Origin: Closterium sp. NIES-65
Lineage: Eukaryota > Streptophyta > Zygnematophyceae > Desmidiales > Closteriaceae
Length of the DNA stretch: 64,000 bases
NCBI GenBank assembly: GCA_948144175.1
Contig: CANXME010001996.1
Location: 1 to 64,000, forward strand
Direction of reading: 5' to 3'
The notes beneath the pieces were generated by a model. That model ran no database searches, had not been told where the DNA came from, and was given only the letters and a program-made list of their open reading frames with translations. The translations under genes and the position numbers were made by a program. Positions 34,248 to 45,861 of this stretch are shown one piece after another. Each line of letters starts with the position of its first letter. Position 1 is the first letter of the stretch.

Positions 34248-36187
34248 ATGGCGACTCCGCGAGTTCTTCGTTTCGACGCCGACGGTAGACCCCTTGACTT
34301 TTCCGTCTGGCTTCTTCGCGCTCGTCGTCTGTTAGAGAGTCAGGTCCAGGGGGGCGAGACCCTTTGGTCACACGCTACTGGTGACCTCCCCGAGCCCCCC
34401 GAGCCTACAGCTTTAGGCCCTGCTCCTGACGACGCTGCTACGGCTCGCTTTGCCTGTCAGCGCGCTGACCGGACGGCTTGGACGTCGCGTGACGCTGCGG
34501 CCTGCATCGCACTCAGCAGCCTCCTCCCTGAGTCCGAGGAGGTCCACTTTACTCAGGTTCGCACCGCTGCTGCGTACCTCACTGCGATTAAGGCCCGCTA
34601 CTCTACCCCCGCTACTGTCTCTCTCGGCCGTCTTTTCCTCCCGTTCCTGTTTCCTGATCTTGCCTCGTTTGAGCGCTCTGCTGACTTGATCGCTCACCTC
34701 CGCTCGCTCGACGCTAGTTACCGCGCTGCTTGCACTGAGGCACAGCTTGCACTGCTTCCTCCCCCCATGGCAATTACTGTCTATTTCATCGCCACTAGCC
34801 TCCCTGACCGCCTTGCCTCCGTTCGTGACGCGCTTCTGCTGAAGCACCCTAGTGAGCTGACTATCGAGGTCCTTGAGTCTGCACTCAAGGACGTCGAGAG
34901 CAACCTTCGTTCGGTAGCTGCCGCCTCTGGTACTGTTTCCCCCCCACTCTTCCACGGGTGCACAGTCCCGCAGTTACCCACCTTCACTGCCTCTCTTGCC
35001 ACTGCCGCTACTGACGCGACTGCGGCTGCTGTTACGACTGCGTCGCGGTCCCGCGGCAGGGGGGGCAAGAAAGGTGGTTCCGGTGGAGGTGGAGGCGGAG
35101 GTAGCGGAGGTAGTGGGGGTGCTGTTGCGACTAGCGGTGGTGGGAGTGCAGCGTCTGGAGAGACCCCTCGTGCAGCGGCTGGTGACTCCACTACACCTGC
35201 TGGTGGCGGCGACCCTCGAGCTCGTCAGTCGCCTCCTGTACTGCCGGCCCCGCTAGGTGGAGCAGCGGCGTGGTACCAGGCTCAGCGTCAGCAGCACCTT
35301 CAGCAGCAGCAGCAGCAGCCCCTTTCCTCCCAGCAGCCTCAGCAGCAGCAGCGTCAGCAGCTGGCTCCAGGGTCGGGGCTGCGTCAGCCCCAGCGCGGTG
35401 CTGCTTACCCTCCCTGCCCCTACCAGGCTCAGACAGGTCCTCGTCGGGGCCACCCTTGTGGCCGCTTTCACCCCCCTGGTCAGTGCTTTGCTCAGCTCAC
35501 TGACACGGTCCGGTTGACCTACGGGGTTGGCGGTCCTGCTCCTGACTGGCTTCCTCTGGTTCAGCGCTACGGCTCCGCTCTGTGGGGCATGTCTGCTGAG
35601 CAGTTAGTTGATCTGATTAGTGCTCCTCATGCTATGTATGCTGTTGTTGACTCTAGTGTTTCTGACTCTGTTTACTCTGGTGTTGTTAGCTTAGGTGCTA
35701 GTCTTGCTCAGTTGCCTGTTGCTAGTGTAGGTACTTGTGTAGACTCTAGACCAGCGACTACCTCAGAGGACGCTTCGCTGTCGTTCACACTGGACTCTGG
35801 AGCCTCCCACTGCTTCTTTCGGGACAGCACGACACTTACACCGCTTCCTGCGCCTGTTTCTGTAGCGTTGGCTGATCCCACTACGGGACCAGTCACTGCA
35901 CGTCACACTACCACTTTACCGTGTCCTGCTGCTCCCTCCGGGTCTCTCACTGGGTTTCATGTCCCCTCGTTCTCCCGGAACTTGGTGGGCGTGCGACCCC
36001 TCGTGAGTCAGCACGTGGGTGTGTGGTTTGAGCCTTCTGGAGAGACTGCGGTGTGTGTTGACGGAGACTCTTACCAGCCTCTTGCTACCTTTACTGCCGA
36101 GCCGGGCTCGGGTCTCTACACTCTTCACACTGGCCCGCGTGCGCCGCAGCAGCAGCCGCAGCAGCAGCAGCAGCCGCAGCCGCAGCC

Positions 36188-36226
<39 letters not shown>

Positions 36227-36461
36227 CCAGCGGCCGCACCAGCAGCCCCCCCTACTGCCACTGCCCCCGGTTCCCCCCCCCCGTTCAGGTCCCCGCGTCT
36301 CACCAGGTTGCTACGTCCCCCCAGGTGTCTGTGTCGTGTCAGGTTCCTACGTCTGTTCCAGTCGCTGCGTCGTGCTCCTGCCGGTCGCTTGCCCACCCCA
36401 CCGTTCTGTGGCACCACCGGATGGGGCACCCGTCCCTTCCACGTCTGCGCGCTATGTCTAG
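34248..36461 (+). CDS. gag: Copia-1 gag-protease, frame broken at a C10 run
   Basis: The start ATGGCGACTCC at 34248 opens a capsid domain (FDADGRPLDFSVWLLRARR through LPDRLASVRDALLL). A Gly/Ser-rich and Arg/Gly basic linker, glutamine tracts and a cysteine module follow (CPYQAQTGPRRGHPCG, then CF). This module replaces the usual CCHC knuckle. The aspartic protease motif is FTLDSGASHCFFRD. After a long CAG tract the frame leaves the consensus at a run of ten C (36273-36282). Downstream pre-integrase motifs are one frame over, and this frame runs on to a TAG at 36459 without meaning. Confidence 0.88.
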
Positions 36462-39400
36462 TCAGCGTCTTGTCCTAGGCCTCCCACGTGTCTTGCCGTC
36501 GCTGCCGCCTTCGCCTGCGCCGCCGTGTCGTCCCTGCGTCGAGGGTAGGCTGCGCGCCACCCCTCACTCCTCCTCCCTTCGTCCGGCCACCGAGCCTTTT
36601 GAGACGCTTCACTTGGACGTCTGGGGCCCAGCCCCTCGTCTAGGCCCTGAGCGTGAGCGTTACTTTCTGGTGGTCGTTGACGACTTCTCCCGCTACACCA
36701 CAGTGTTCCCTCTAGGCGAAGAAGTCTGAGGTGACTTCTACGCTGATCAGGTGGTTGCTCACCACTGAGGACACTCGTGGTCGTCGTGTCAGCTGTCTCC
36801 ACTCCGACCGTGGGGGTGAGTTTCGCTCCGGCATTCTCGCTGGATTCTGTCGCGAGCAGGGCATTCGTCAGTCCTGGACGCTTCCAGAGTCCCCACAGCA
36901 GAATGGGGTTGCTGAGCGCCGCATAGGCCTGGTCATGGAGATCGCCCGCACCTCCCTGACTCACGCCTGTGCCCCCCATTTTCTGTGGCCCTACGCGGTC
37001 AGGTACGCCGCGCACCAGCTGAACCTCTGGCCACGTGTCTCTCGACCAGAGGTTTCACCGACCAGTCTTTGGACAGGGTCCCCTGGTGTTGCGTCGCGGT
37101 TTCGTGTCTGGGGGTGCTTGGCTCTTGTCCGCGACACCTCTGCGGACAAGCTCTCGCCTCGTGCCGTCCCCTGTGTCTTCCTTGGTTTCCCTGAGGACTC
37201 CTCTGACTTCACCTTTTACCACCCTCCCTCTCACCGGTTCTTTGACTCCCGTGACGTCCGTTTCGAGGAGTCCACTCCGTACTACGTCAGGTACCCCAGT
37301 CGAGGTCTCCCGGTTCCTCCTCCCCCCCTCTTCCTGACTGCCGTTCCCCCTCCTGCTCCCCCGGTACAGCCTCCCCCCCCTGGTCCAGCCCCGTCAGGTG
37401 TGTCCCAGGCTACCCCTCCTCCTTCGGTAGCCCCTCCGGTACAGCCTCCCTCCCCACAGTCCTCCTCGCAGCGTGCCGCTGGTGCTAGCTCTCGAGAGGT
37501 TGGTGCGGCGCCTGTTCCTGTACCGGTTTCTGGTTCTGGGGGTGCTGGAGTTGGAGCTGGAGTTGGCACTGGAGTTTGTGGTTCTGGGGGTGCTGGAGTT
37601 GGAGCTGGGGTTGGAGCTGGAGTTTCTGGTTCTGGAGTTGGAGCTGACCCGGTGGGTGCAGAGGACTCTTGTCGTCCGGGAGCTGGTGCTGGCCGCGCGG
37701 ACACTGGGGGTGCTGCGTCTGGGGGTGAGGGTGCGCCTCCTTCGGGTTCAGGTGAGCCTGGGTCTGGAGCTGGTGTTAGTGCTGCCTCTGGGGGTGGTGC
37801 GCCTAGTTCTTCTGGGGTGGACTCTGGAGCTGCCGCTGCTTCGGACACTACTCCACCCCCCCACCCCTACCCGACTAGGCATCAGGCTCGTGTTCGCCGT
37901 GCCCGTGACGAGCAGCTGGCGTTGGAGAGAGAGGAGAGGGAGTTACAGCGGCTGGAGGAGCAGCAGCAGCAGCTGGACCCGCAGGAGCAGTAGTCCCAGC
38001 AGCAGCCGCTTCTGCAGCAGCAGCAGTCGCAGCCGCAGCAGCAGCAGCCACTTCCTCCTCCTGTCTCGGGTCTTCGGATCCTTGGTCTCCCCTCCCCTTC
38101 TCCTCCCTCCTCCGCCTCTCCTCCTGTCTACGGTCCCACGTTTCCTCCTCCTGACTCCTCCCCCGCTGTTTTCCCCAGTTCTCCGCCCTTGTCCTCTTCT
38201 CCTCCGTCTCGTTCTTGGGCTACTCGTCGCTCCCCTCGTGCTCGTCCCTCGTCTCTTGTTCCCTTCACTGACCTTCGTACTGCCTTCCTTCTTTCTAGTC
38301 CACCTCGTCCGTCTCAGTCTGTGCTTCCGTCTCCTCCTGAGTCGGCCCTCACTATGTCGCTCCCTACTCCTGTCACTGACTACTACCGCACGTACCGTCC
38401 TGTTCTCTCTCGTGTTCTCGCCTCTCTTGTTACTCACCCTCGTGCCTCTGTGTCCTCTATGTCCGCTCTTACTGCCGCAGTTACTGACTTTGCCTCTACC
38501 CGCCGCCTTGACTACGCCACCACGCTTGTGGCTGCTCCTCCTACCAGTCCTCTGGCCGTCGGGGGTGTGTCTGCCCTTGGCTGTGACGCCCTAGAGGACA
38601 GGCAGTTTGAGCTAGAGTTCCTGGCGGCCGCTTCCCCTCATCTCTGTGCCATGCTCCTCGCCCCTGAGGGTGACCCCGACGCCCTTGACATTCCGACTCC
38701 TCGCACTTACGCTGAGGCAGTGTCAGGGCCTTGGGCCTCTCAGTGGAGAGCTGCCATGGACGCAGAGATGGCCTCCTACAGATCCACAGGCACCTACGTC
38801 GATGAGGTTCCCCCCCCTGGGGCGAACGTAGTCGACGGCATGTGGATCTACAGGGTGAAGCGGCCACCGGGATCTCCCCCGGTCTTCAAGGCGCGCTACG
38901 TGGCTAGAGGTTTCAGTCAGCGCGAGGGAGTTGACTTCTTTCAGACCTTCGCACCTACCCCGAAGATGACCACTCTTCGGGTGTTACTACACGTAGCAGC
39001 ACAGAGAGACTACGAGTTACACTCTCTCGACTTCTCCACTGCTTTCCTTCAGGGCAGCCTACACGAGGAGGTCTGGTTGCGTCGTCCCTCGGCCTTCACT
39101 GGCACCTTCCCTCCTGGGACCCAGTGGAGGCTGAGGCGACCTGTTTACGGTCTTCGCCAGGTTCCTCGTGAGTGGCACGACACTCTGCGTTCTACCCTCT
39201 CTGACCTTGGGTTCCAGCCGTCTTCTGCCGACCCGTCGCTGTTCGTTCGTCGTGGCTCCACACCGTTCTTTGTTCTGGTTTACGTCGACGACCTCGTTTT
39301 CGCCACTCCGGACAGGGTTGCTTTGGCAGACGTGAAGTCCGAACTGCAGAAGAGACACACGTGCACTGATCTTGGTGAGCTGCGCCACTACCTTGGCCTG

Positions 39401-40258
39401 CAGATCACCAGGGACAGAGCCGCTCGCACCATTACACTCTCACAGTCACACATGGTGCAGCAGGTCCTTCAGCGGTTCGGGCTTCAGCACTCCACCGTAC
39501 AGCGCACACCTCTAGCTGTTGACCACAGACTCACTGGTCCCTTTCCTGACGAGCCGTTTGAGCCTAGTGGTCCCTACGCAGAGCTTGTGGGTTGCCTCAT
39601 GTACCTGATGACTTGTACTCGCCCGGACCTCGCCTTCCCTCTCAGCATCCTTGCGCGCTTTGTTGCGCCAGGGAGACACCGTCCTGTTCACTGGACGGCA
39701 GCTGTGAGGGTGGCGAAGTACCTAGCGACTACATCAGGCGTGGGGCTAGTTCTTGGAGGGCAGCAGTCTGTCGTACTCACTGGTCACTGTGACTCCTCTT
39801 ACGCTGACGACGCTGAGACTCACAGGTCTACTCAGGGGTACTATTTCAGTCTGGGTTCTGGAGCTGTTTCCTGGCGTTCCACGCGCTCCTCTTCTGTCTC
39901 GACCTCTACAGCTGAGGCTGAGATTTACGCTGGTGCCATGGCGGCACAGGAGTTGCGGTGGTTGACCTTCTTGCTCGCCGACCTTGGTGAGCGGCCGAGC
40001 TCTGCACCGACCTTGTTTACTGACAACAAGGCGTCGATCCTCCTCTGTCGTGAGCCGCGACTGGAGAGCAGAGTGAAGCACATTCACGTCAGGTACTTTC
40101 TTCTGCGAGAGTTGCAGAGGCGTGGACAGGCTCGCTTCGAGTTTGTAGAGTCCGAGGCCAACACTGCAGACATCTTCACCAAGGCGCTTCCGCCTCGTGA
40201 CCACCAGAGGTGTTGTGTGCAGTTAGGCCTTGTTGACACAGGTTCTAGTCATGTGTAG
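36283..40258 (+). pseudogene. pol: Copia-1 integrase, RT and RNase H, with frameshift and stop
   Basis: Pre-integrase LWHHRMGHPSL and integrase start LDVWGPAP/VDDFSRYTTVFPL lie in one frame. Near 36715-36722 one base shifts the frame and integrase continues with LHSDRGGEF and SPQQNGVAERR. A Gly/Val/Ala-rich spacer follows, and an in-frame TAG (37991-37993) interrupts a Gln-rich stretch. From about 38000 the frame is open to 40258: RT with FSTAFLQGSLHEEVW and YVDDLVFATPD, then RNase H with DSSYADDAETHRSTQGYYF and DNKASILL. Conceptual lesions: two frameshifts (with the C10 run) and one stop. Confidence 0.9.
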
Positions 40259-40461
40259 GCTTGATTTTATTGGCTGCTTCGTCTGTACTCTTGCTATATA
40301 TACTTGTGATCTCTTGGACTGGCCTTGTGGCCACTGTTGCTTGTGCTCAGAGTGTGTGGTGACGTTGTGATCCACCCTGAGCTTTGTTTTCTTTTGGACT
40401 GGTCTTGTGACCGTACTCTTTTTGATTTTGCTAGACACCCCTCACTTAGGCTATGGGGGTG

Positions 40462-40572
40462 TGTCAAATGTTGTAGCCTATAGTGAGGTTTGTCTTAGAG
40501 GGTACAGAAGTTAGGGTTTGTTATATGTACCCCAACCAACATCAATGGAACCATCCATTCCTCATTTTGACA
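40462..40572 (+). repeat. Copia-1 3' LTR
   Basis: 111 bp, same ends as the 5' LTR, followed by the target duplication GTTTT at 40573-40577. Confidence 0.95.
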
Positions 40573-40577
40573 GTTTT

Positions 40578-41817
40578 CGTGCGTCGTTATGAATCCGATC
40601 CGACGGTTATCATTAGCGTACAGTGTCAGTCACGTCGGCATGTTTCAGTTTCATCTCGAGTACGTTGTATGCCACGTGGCGTACTCGTGACACTTTTGCA
40701 GTGGTTGCTCAGAAGTGACTTTCCGCAACTTTGAGGTTGATTTACTGCATACCGGGTTAGTTGCGAACTGGTATGCAGTTTGTGACAGTAAGGTGACGGA
40801 AAAGTGGCTTCGCAAGTCACTTCAGCACCCACGATTTTGAACCTTGACTTTTTTCTTGCGTTTTTCAAGTAACCCTTGAGTTGCGGTTTTGTTACTTTCA
40901 AGTTGCTTTTCGCACTTCCCTTTTCCGCGATGACCATATAAAAAATACGACCAGCTTACTTGTATGAAAGCCTAAGTAGACGCTTACATTGAATAACTAG
41001 ATTAGCATCTAAAAGCACTCAAACGCGACGTCTCCGCTGGCGCTTTCGGTTTGAGAAAGGACCATGCTAGTAGAAGCATCGAAGCAGATGCTAATCACGG
41101 AGCGAGAGAGATGCCTGGAGGCTTGAAAGCACGAGGAGGAAACATTGATTCTCTGGAAATTTCAGTATATGTGGTTTTGTTTTGCTAACATGTAGTTCAT
41201 ACAATTCTCTTTATCAGACTCCCCGCATCTCACGGCTATTCGATTATTTTTTTGGGCGTAGAGCACTCAGGTCACGTATTTTCCTGGGTGATCTGCACGA
41301 ACTGGCGGTTGGTCATGGGTATGGACGTTCACGTGAATTTCATTCCTGGACTAAGGACCCTGATTCAAAACTTCGTTTCAAGACCTGATCATTCAGTCCG
41401 TGAGTCAATGTTTGAGGCTCCGAGTCTTGTAGCTAGCCGTTGCTAACTGAATCTGGAATCGGGATCCCCACCTGTTTGGGGATCAGTTCCCACTGGTACT
41501 TTCAGATCGGGCAGTCAGGGTGAAATAGAAAATGTATTCAGTTGGTCAAGCGCCACACATCCATTCGTGAACGCGATCAATTTTTGCTGGTACTCGTTTG
41601 TGATTCGAGCAAACTACTTGTATCCCTTTTTACCGCACTGGAAACGTGTCTAGCATACCACACCGTCCAGCATCCACTGCAAGTCAAGCAACTCATCCAA
41701 ATGAATTTTAGTTCAAACGCGTCTCACCCAACTTCTGGATGGTGATTCGCTGGGGATTGTGATTCGCATTTGGTGAAAGCGCTGAGTCTGAGAAACTCCG
41801 CTTCTGCCCATTCACAT
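40578..41817. other. Upstream region of SP1 in copy B, no gene seen
   Basis: The part up to about 40880 equals copy A. The stretch 40881-41060 is a diverged counterpart of A 1039-1205. The stretch 41150-41808 is the inverted homologue of the SP2 upstream block (20366-20990). It ends in CATTCACAT, the left target duplication of the MULE. No coding motif was recognised. Confidence 0.6.
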
Positions 41818-42188
41818 GGGTAAGTAACTTTGGAAGGGCTTACACTAGCGACCCTGTGCTCCGAGGGGGCCTACAGTGCAAGTAGAGGGCACTTTCCACC
41901 CCTCCGTGCCTCAGACAGGGAAGTTATAGAAACAGGACAGGGCAAATCCCCACATTCACCCACGTGTCAACAATTTCCATGCCACCTACTGTACTGGACA
42001 TCTGACCACCTGTGCACAACAGATTTTTGTCCCCACTGCAGAATCGAATCCACAAACTGGGTGGCTCGGCTGCCACACTGTTCCGAAATCCGCTAGGCTA
42101 CTGTTTCGCGCCCAGATTTTCGGAACGGCCATCAAGGCAGACGAAAACAAAAACGGAGTAGCTCTCCGTCAAATCTTTCGAGTGACTT
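41818..42188 (-). repeat. MULE left terminal inverted repeat
   Basis: 371 bp, the reverse complement of 44249-44619 with a few substitutions (for example G/A changes near 41853 and 42081). Open frames within it on either strand are mirror artefacts of the TIR. Confidence 0.88.
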
Positions 42189-42306
42189 CGTCTCAAGTTA
42201 CGTGGGCTCCTTCAGAAATTAGGGTTTGCGACAAGTCACAATGCTAAACTCTGTCTTAACTTAACGCGTAGCTTCCCGCTAGCAATCTTAAATTAGCATA
42301 GGCGCC

Positions 42307-43044
42307 ATGCGTTGTTCCCGAATCTGTGGCTGCACCATATCGAGCAGTAGGAGCATCACATTCTCTCGGATAATGTTACATTGGCATAACAATGGTGACA
42401 ATGTGGTTCGTTTTAGACTGAGGCGGCTGCAACACGTTCGTCAGCAAAGACAAGTGGCGCCAGAACCAAGAAATATGGATCAGAGGCCAGCGGATGTGGT
42501 GGCGGAAGGGATGGGGGCGGACTCAGAGGCAACGGGCCATACAAACCAGTCCCCAGTACCTGGTACGCAAGAATCAATCGTTGTGGATAACCCAGCGGAC
42601 CACAACGGGGAAACGCTAGATGAACAACAGCATGTGAAGTTGGGGCAAAAGCGACGTCGCCAGTTGAGAAGGTTGCAGATGCAGCAACGACATCAGAGAC
42701 GGAACCAGCAGCGACAACAGGAACAGCATCAGGAGCGGCAGGGACAGCAGGAGCCGCAGGGACAGCAGGAGCAGCAGGGAGGGCAGCAGCGACAGGGACA
42801 GCAGCAGCGGCAGGGACAGCAGCAGCGGCAGGGACAGCAGGAACGGCAGGGACAGCAGGAGCAGCAGGGAGGGCAGCAGCGAGAGGGACGGCAGCAGCGA
42901 CAGGGAGGGCAGCAGCGACAGGGACAGCAGCAGCGGAAGGGACAGCAGGAGCGGCAGGGACAGCAGGAGCGGCAGGGACAGCAGGAGCAGCAGGGAGGGC
43001 AGCAGCGGCAGGGACAGCACCAGCGGCAGGGACAGCAGGAGTGA
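42307..43044 (+). CDS. Glutamine-rich repeat protein ORF inside the MULE
   Basis: 245 codons. A short Cys/Ser N-terminus leads to a mixed segment with charged residues (RLRRLQHVRQQRQ), then KRRRQLRRLQMQQRHQRR. About 18 copies of a six-residue QGQQxR unit (18-bp repeat, 42720-43040) follow. Gln-rich coding continues in another frame at 43082-43303, so a frameshift probably ended the original ORF. No transposase or known domain is seen. It may be a captured host fragment or the trace of an element gene; expression is unproven. Confidence 0.4.
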   Translation: MRCSRICGCTISSSRSITFSRIMLHWHNNGDNVVRFRLRRLQHVRQQRQVAPEPRNMDQRPADVVAEGMGADSEATGHTNQSPVPGTQESIVVDNPADHNGETLDEQQHVKLGQKRRRQLRRLQMQQRHQRRNQQRQQEQHQERQGQQEPQGQQEQQGGQQRQGQQQRQGQQQRQGQQERQGQQEQQGGQQREGRQQRQGGQQRQGQQQRKGQQERQGQQERQGQQEQQGGQQRQGQHQRQGQQE

Positions 43045-43744
43045 GTGGCAGGGACATCAGCAGCAGCAGCAGGGGCAGCAGATGCTGCTGCTCCTGCAGC
43101 AGCTGCTGCAGAATGCGCAGGGTGAAGGGCAGCAGCAGCAGGGAGAGCAGCATGATATGCGTGGCCAGCAACAACAGCAGCATGGTGTTGGGCTACATCT
43201 GGAGCAACTGCTCCAAGTATTGCGACAACATACCCAAAACCAAAACCACCAACAGTGGCCTCAATCACAGCACCAGCAGCAAGAGCAACACGAGCATCTG
43301 TAAGACAGTAAAAAACAACATAAACGAGGGGAGCAGCAATGACAGGACCAGCAGAAGACAGTGCAGCAAACGCATCAGCAGCGGCAGCAGCAAGAGACAC
43401 GGTTGTGGCTGCAATCCTCTTTGTCAACCATCTCACACTCCCTGCAACCATCCCTTGCTCTCGCTTCATGCGTCGGGTACCTGCTCCTGTTACCCGCTCC
43501 CACTCCCTGTTGTGATCCTGCACTAAAAGAGTGTCGTGTTTTTGTTGTTCCTAATACCAGGCAGGGGAAACATTTGGGTAATTATTACCTTGAATATACC
43601 GTATGTAGTGGTATTTGTTCATGGATGTTCATAACTCAAATGTGCAACAATGGAAAGCACAATATTCGGAAAATGAAGCATTGTTGTGTCACATAAATAT
43701 AACACACACCACCACCTAGTTGCAAACACACCTAGTAGCAAGCT

Positions 43745-43857
43745 GGGTGTGTGTCTGTGTGCATGTGTGTGTATGTGTGTATGTGTGTGTGTGTGTGTAT
43801 GTGTGTGTATGTGTGTGTGTGTATGTGTATGTGTGTGTGTATGTAGTGTGTGTGTTT

Positions 43858-43916
<59 letters not shown>

Positions 43917-43968
43917 GGTGTGTATGTGTGTGTGTGTGTGTGTAAGTGTGTGTGTGTGTGTGTGTTTC
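43745..43968. repeat. (TG)n microsatellite inside the MULE
   Basis: Interrupted TG/TATG tract of about 220 bp, the counterpart of 1251-1470 with a different length and interruption pattern. Confidence 0.95.
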
Positions 43969-44248
43969 AGCGCAAATCACATCGCTTCCTCCACAAACTG
44001 TAGTATGCATATCAAGTTGGTTGACATTTGAAATTACGATTTCGAAGTCTGAATTGTACTGCCATATGCTTCATTCGTGCATTAAGAAGATTGAGTACCC
44101 TAAACTAATTGCGAGACCCTAAACTCATATTTCAATATTCATATTTCTGAATATGAAACATAAATTTATCAGCTGTGATATGTGTTGTTGTATCGCCCAT
44201 GTACAAAATCGCGACTCTGTTATGTGTGACAGAAACCCCTGACGGAAA

Positions 44249-44619
44249 AAGTCACTCGAAAGATTTGACGGAGAGCTACTCCGTTTTCGTTTCCGTCTGC
44301 CTTGATGGCCGTTCCGAAAATCTGGGCGCGAAACAGTAGCCTAGCGGATTTCGGAACAGCGTGGCAGCCGAGCCACCCAGTTTGTGGATTCGATTTTGCA
44401 GTGGGGACAAAAATCTGTTGTGCACAGGTGGTCAGATGTCCAGTACAGTAGGTGGCATGGAAATTGTTGACACGTGGGTGAATGTGGGGATTTGCCCTGT
44501 CCTGTTTCTATAACTTCCCTGTCTGAGGCACGGAGGGGTGGAAAGTGCCCTCTACTTGCACTGTAGGCCCCCTCGGAGCGCAGGGTCGCTAGTGTAAGCC
44601 CTTCCAAAGTTACTTACCC
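44249..44619 (+). repeat. MULE right terminal inverted repeat
   Basis: 371 bp, identical to A 1738-2108. It contains tagcctagcgg (perfect fit to the Pol III A box) and ggattcgattt about 49 bp further on (close to a B box). It ends 35 bp before the SP1 TATA-like box. Confidence 0.88.
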
Positions 44620-44628
44620 CATTCACAT

Positions 44629-44740
44629 CCACCACAATCCGCCCTCTCACACCACATAAATACACACTACATTTTCCTTCCAAAACCAGTGTCACGCTTC
44701 GTAGCTTCCTAACTTCCTGATTCTTTACTAGCTCGTGGTC
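44629..44740 (+). promoter_or_regulatory. Putative SP1 core promoter (copy B)
   Basis: Identical to copy A, with the TATA-like cataaata near 44655. In this copy a complete MULE separates it from the distal upstream block. Confidence 0.5.
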
Positions 44741-45745
44741 ATGGCGCGCCTGCTTACTGCTCTCGTTCTCCTGCTTGCCGTCACCATCACTCTCGCATCA
44801 CTTGCTTCCACGGCTGCTGCCGCTCGATCTGCTCGGTTTCTTGGCAACGGGATGAGTAACGATGGTAGGTCGCAGGCCTCGTCGATTGCATGACTTCCTA
44901 TGGTAAGTCGCAGACCTCGCCGATGCATGACTACCGATGGTCCGTGCGATGGTGATGCGCACCTCGAGAAGCTAAAGCTGGCTCCATGTGAGGTTATTCC
45001 GCCTGCCACTCACTCCCTCCCCATCACTCCCCTCACCCCGTCCCGCTGTCCCCTCGTCCCCTGCGCGAATCCATGTGTCGGCATGGCGTGGCGGCAGGTG
45101 CGTCGGGAGCCGTAGGCACCGCCGGCGACATCACGGTAGAGAGCGCGCCGAGTGTTTCTCAGTCCAGCGCGGGGGGCGAGCTTAGCCGTCGCAAGCTTCA
45201 GCCTGGCAATACTACCCCTCGGCAATTTCCTAAAGGCCTAAACCTGTTTGCGAAGGATGGTAAATGATCATGCCCGGAAAAGTTTATTGTTTGATTTCAT
45301 GCGGTTGCTATGTTTTATTTCGTTTATTTTGCATTTTGTCCGTGCTGTGAATGTATTCACGGAGCTTATGATGCCTGCTGGCCAAGGGCTGGGCAGCATT
45401 GGTGCTGTGAAGAGCATAACCGACTGGCAGTTGGTTCGAAGGAACTGATGCTCGTTCCTAGAAGCTCAAATCGCGGCGTGAGGTGAATCGCGGCCGTCCA
45501 CGTGCTCCTGCCTCCCTTGATGTCTCAGGAGACCTTACCCCGAAGTGAAGAAGTCGATTCAGCAGTTTCCCCTTCGCTGTCGCCCATGCGCAGGCACTTT
45601 GTGCGTCACAGTGAAGAATAGGGATTGCGCAGCGCCCAAGAAGTCCTACTTTTATGGCTTCACAGGCAACACGCCCAGCCTGAAGGAGATTATCGAGTGC
45701 GAGGAGAAGCGTCAGCGACAGTTCAAGGAGTGCGAACAGTGGTGA
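44741..45745 (+). CDS. SP1 (copy B)
   Basis: Exons 44741-44864, 45098-45259 and 45529-45742/45745, identical to copy A as far as I can see. They give the signal peptide, Gly/Ala/Ser region and the C-x7-C...C-x10-C domain ending in Trp. The same one-nucleotide phase conflict between exons 2 and 3 is present, so it is not a copy-specific error. The putative 3' exon begins at 46251. Confidence 0.5.
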
Positions 45746-45861
45746 GCGGGCGACGCTTGTTCGTGAGAGGGCGACGCATGATGGTGGGAGGGCGATGCGG
45801 GTTGGTGAGAGTGCGATGCATGTTGGTGAGAGTGCGATTCGTGTTGGTGAAAGGGCGATAA
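45743..45861 (+). repeat. Short minisatellite after SP1 exon 3 (copy B)
   Basis: Same roughly 21-bp degenerate array as at 3232-3350. Confidence 0.8.

Larger units (their letters stand above)
33574..40572 (+). mobile_element. Full-length Copia-1 with 111-bp LTRs
   Basis: 6999 bp flanked by GTTTT (33569-33573 and 40573-40577). The LTRs are 111 bp and differ at one base. The primer site tggtatcagctagg begins immediately after the 5' LTR and a purine tract (ctatgggggtg) precedes the 3' LTR. Domain order protease, integrase, RT, RNase H is that of Ty1/Copia. The polyprotein frame is broken in three places, so this copy is probably not autonomous unless these are sequencing errors. The copy A end at 1-730 implies another Copia-1 left of the window. 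Confidence 0.95.
41818..44619. mobile_element. Complete Mutator-like element (MULE), non-autonomous
   Basis: 2802 bp with about 371-bp inverted ends (41818-42188 and 44249-44619), about 97% alike, starting GGGTAAGTAACTTTGG. CATTCACAT is duplicated exactly on both sides (41809-41817 and 44620-44628). Long TIRs with a 9-bp duplication are diagnostic of the Mutator superfamily. SP2 shows the empty site: its upstream block and promoter are continuous there. No MURA-type transposase is present; the interior has one glutamine-rich ORF and a TG tract. Confidence 0.82.
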
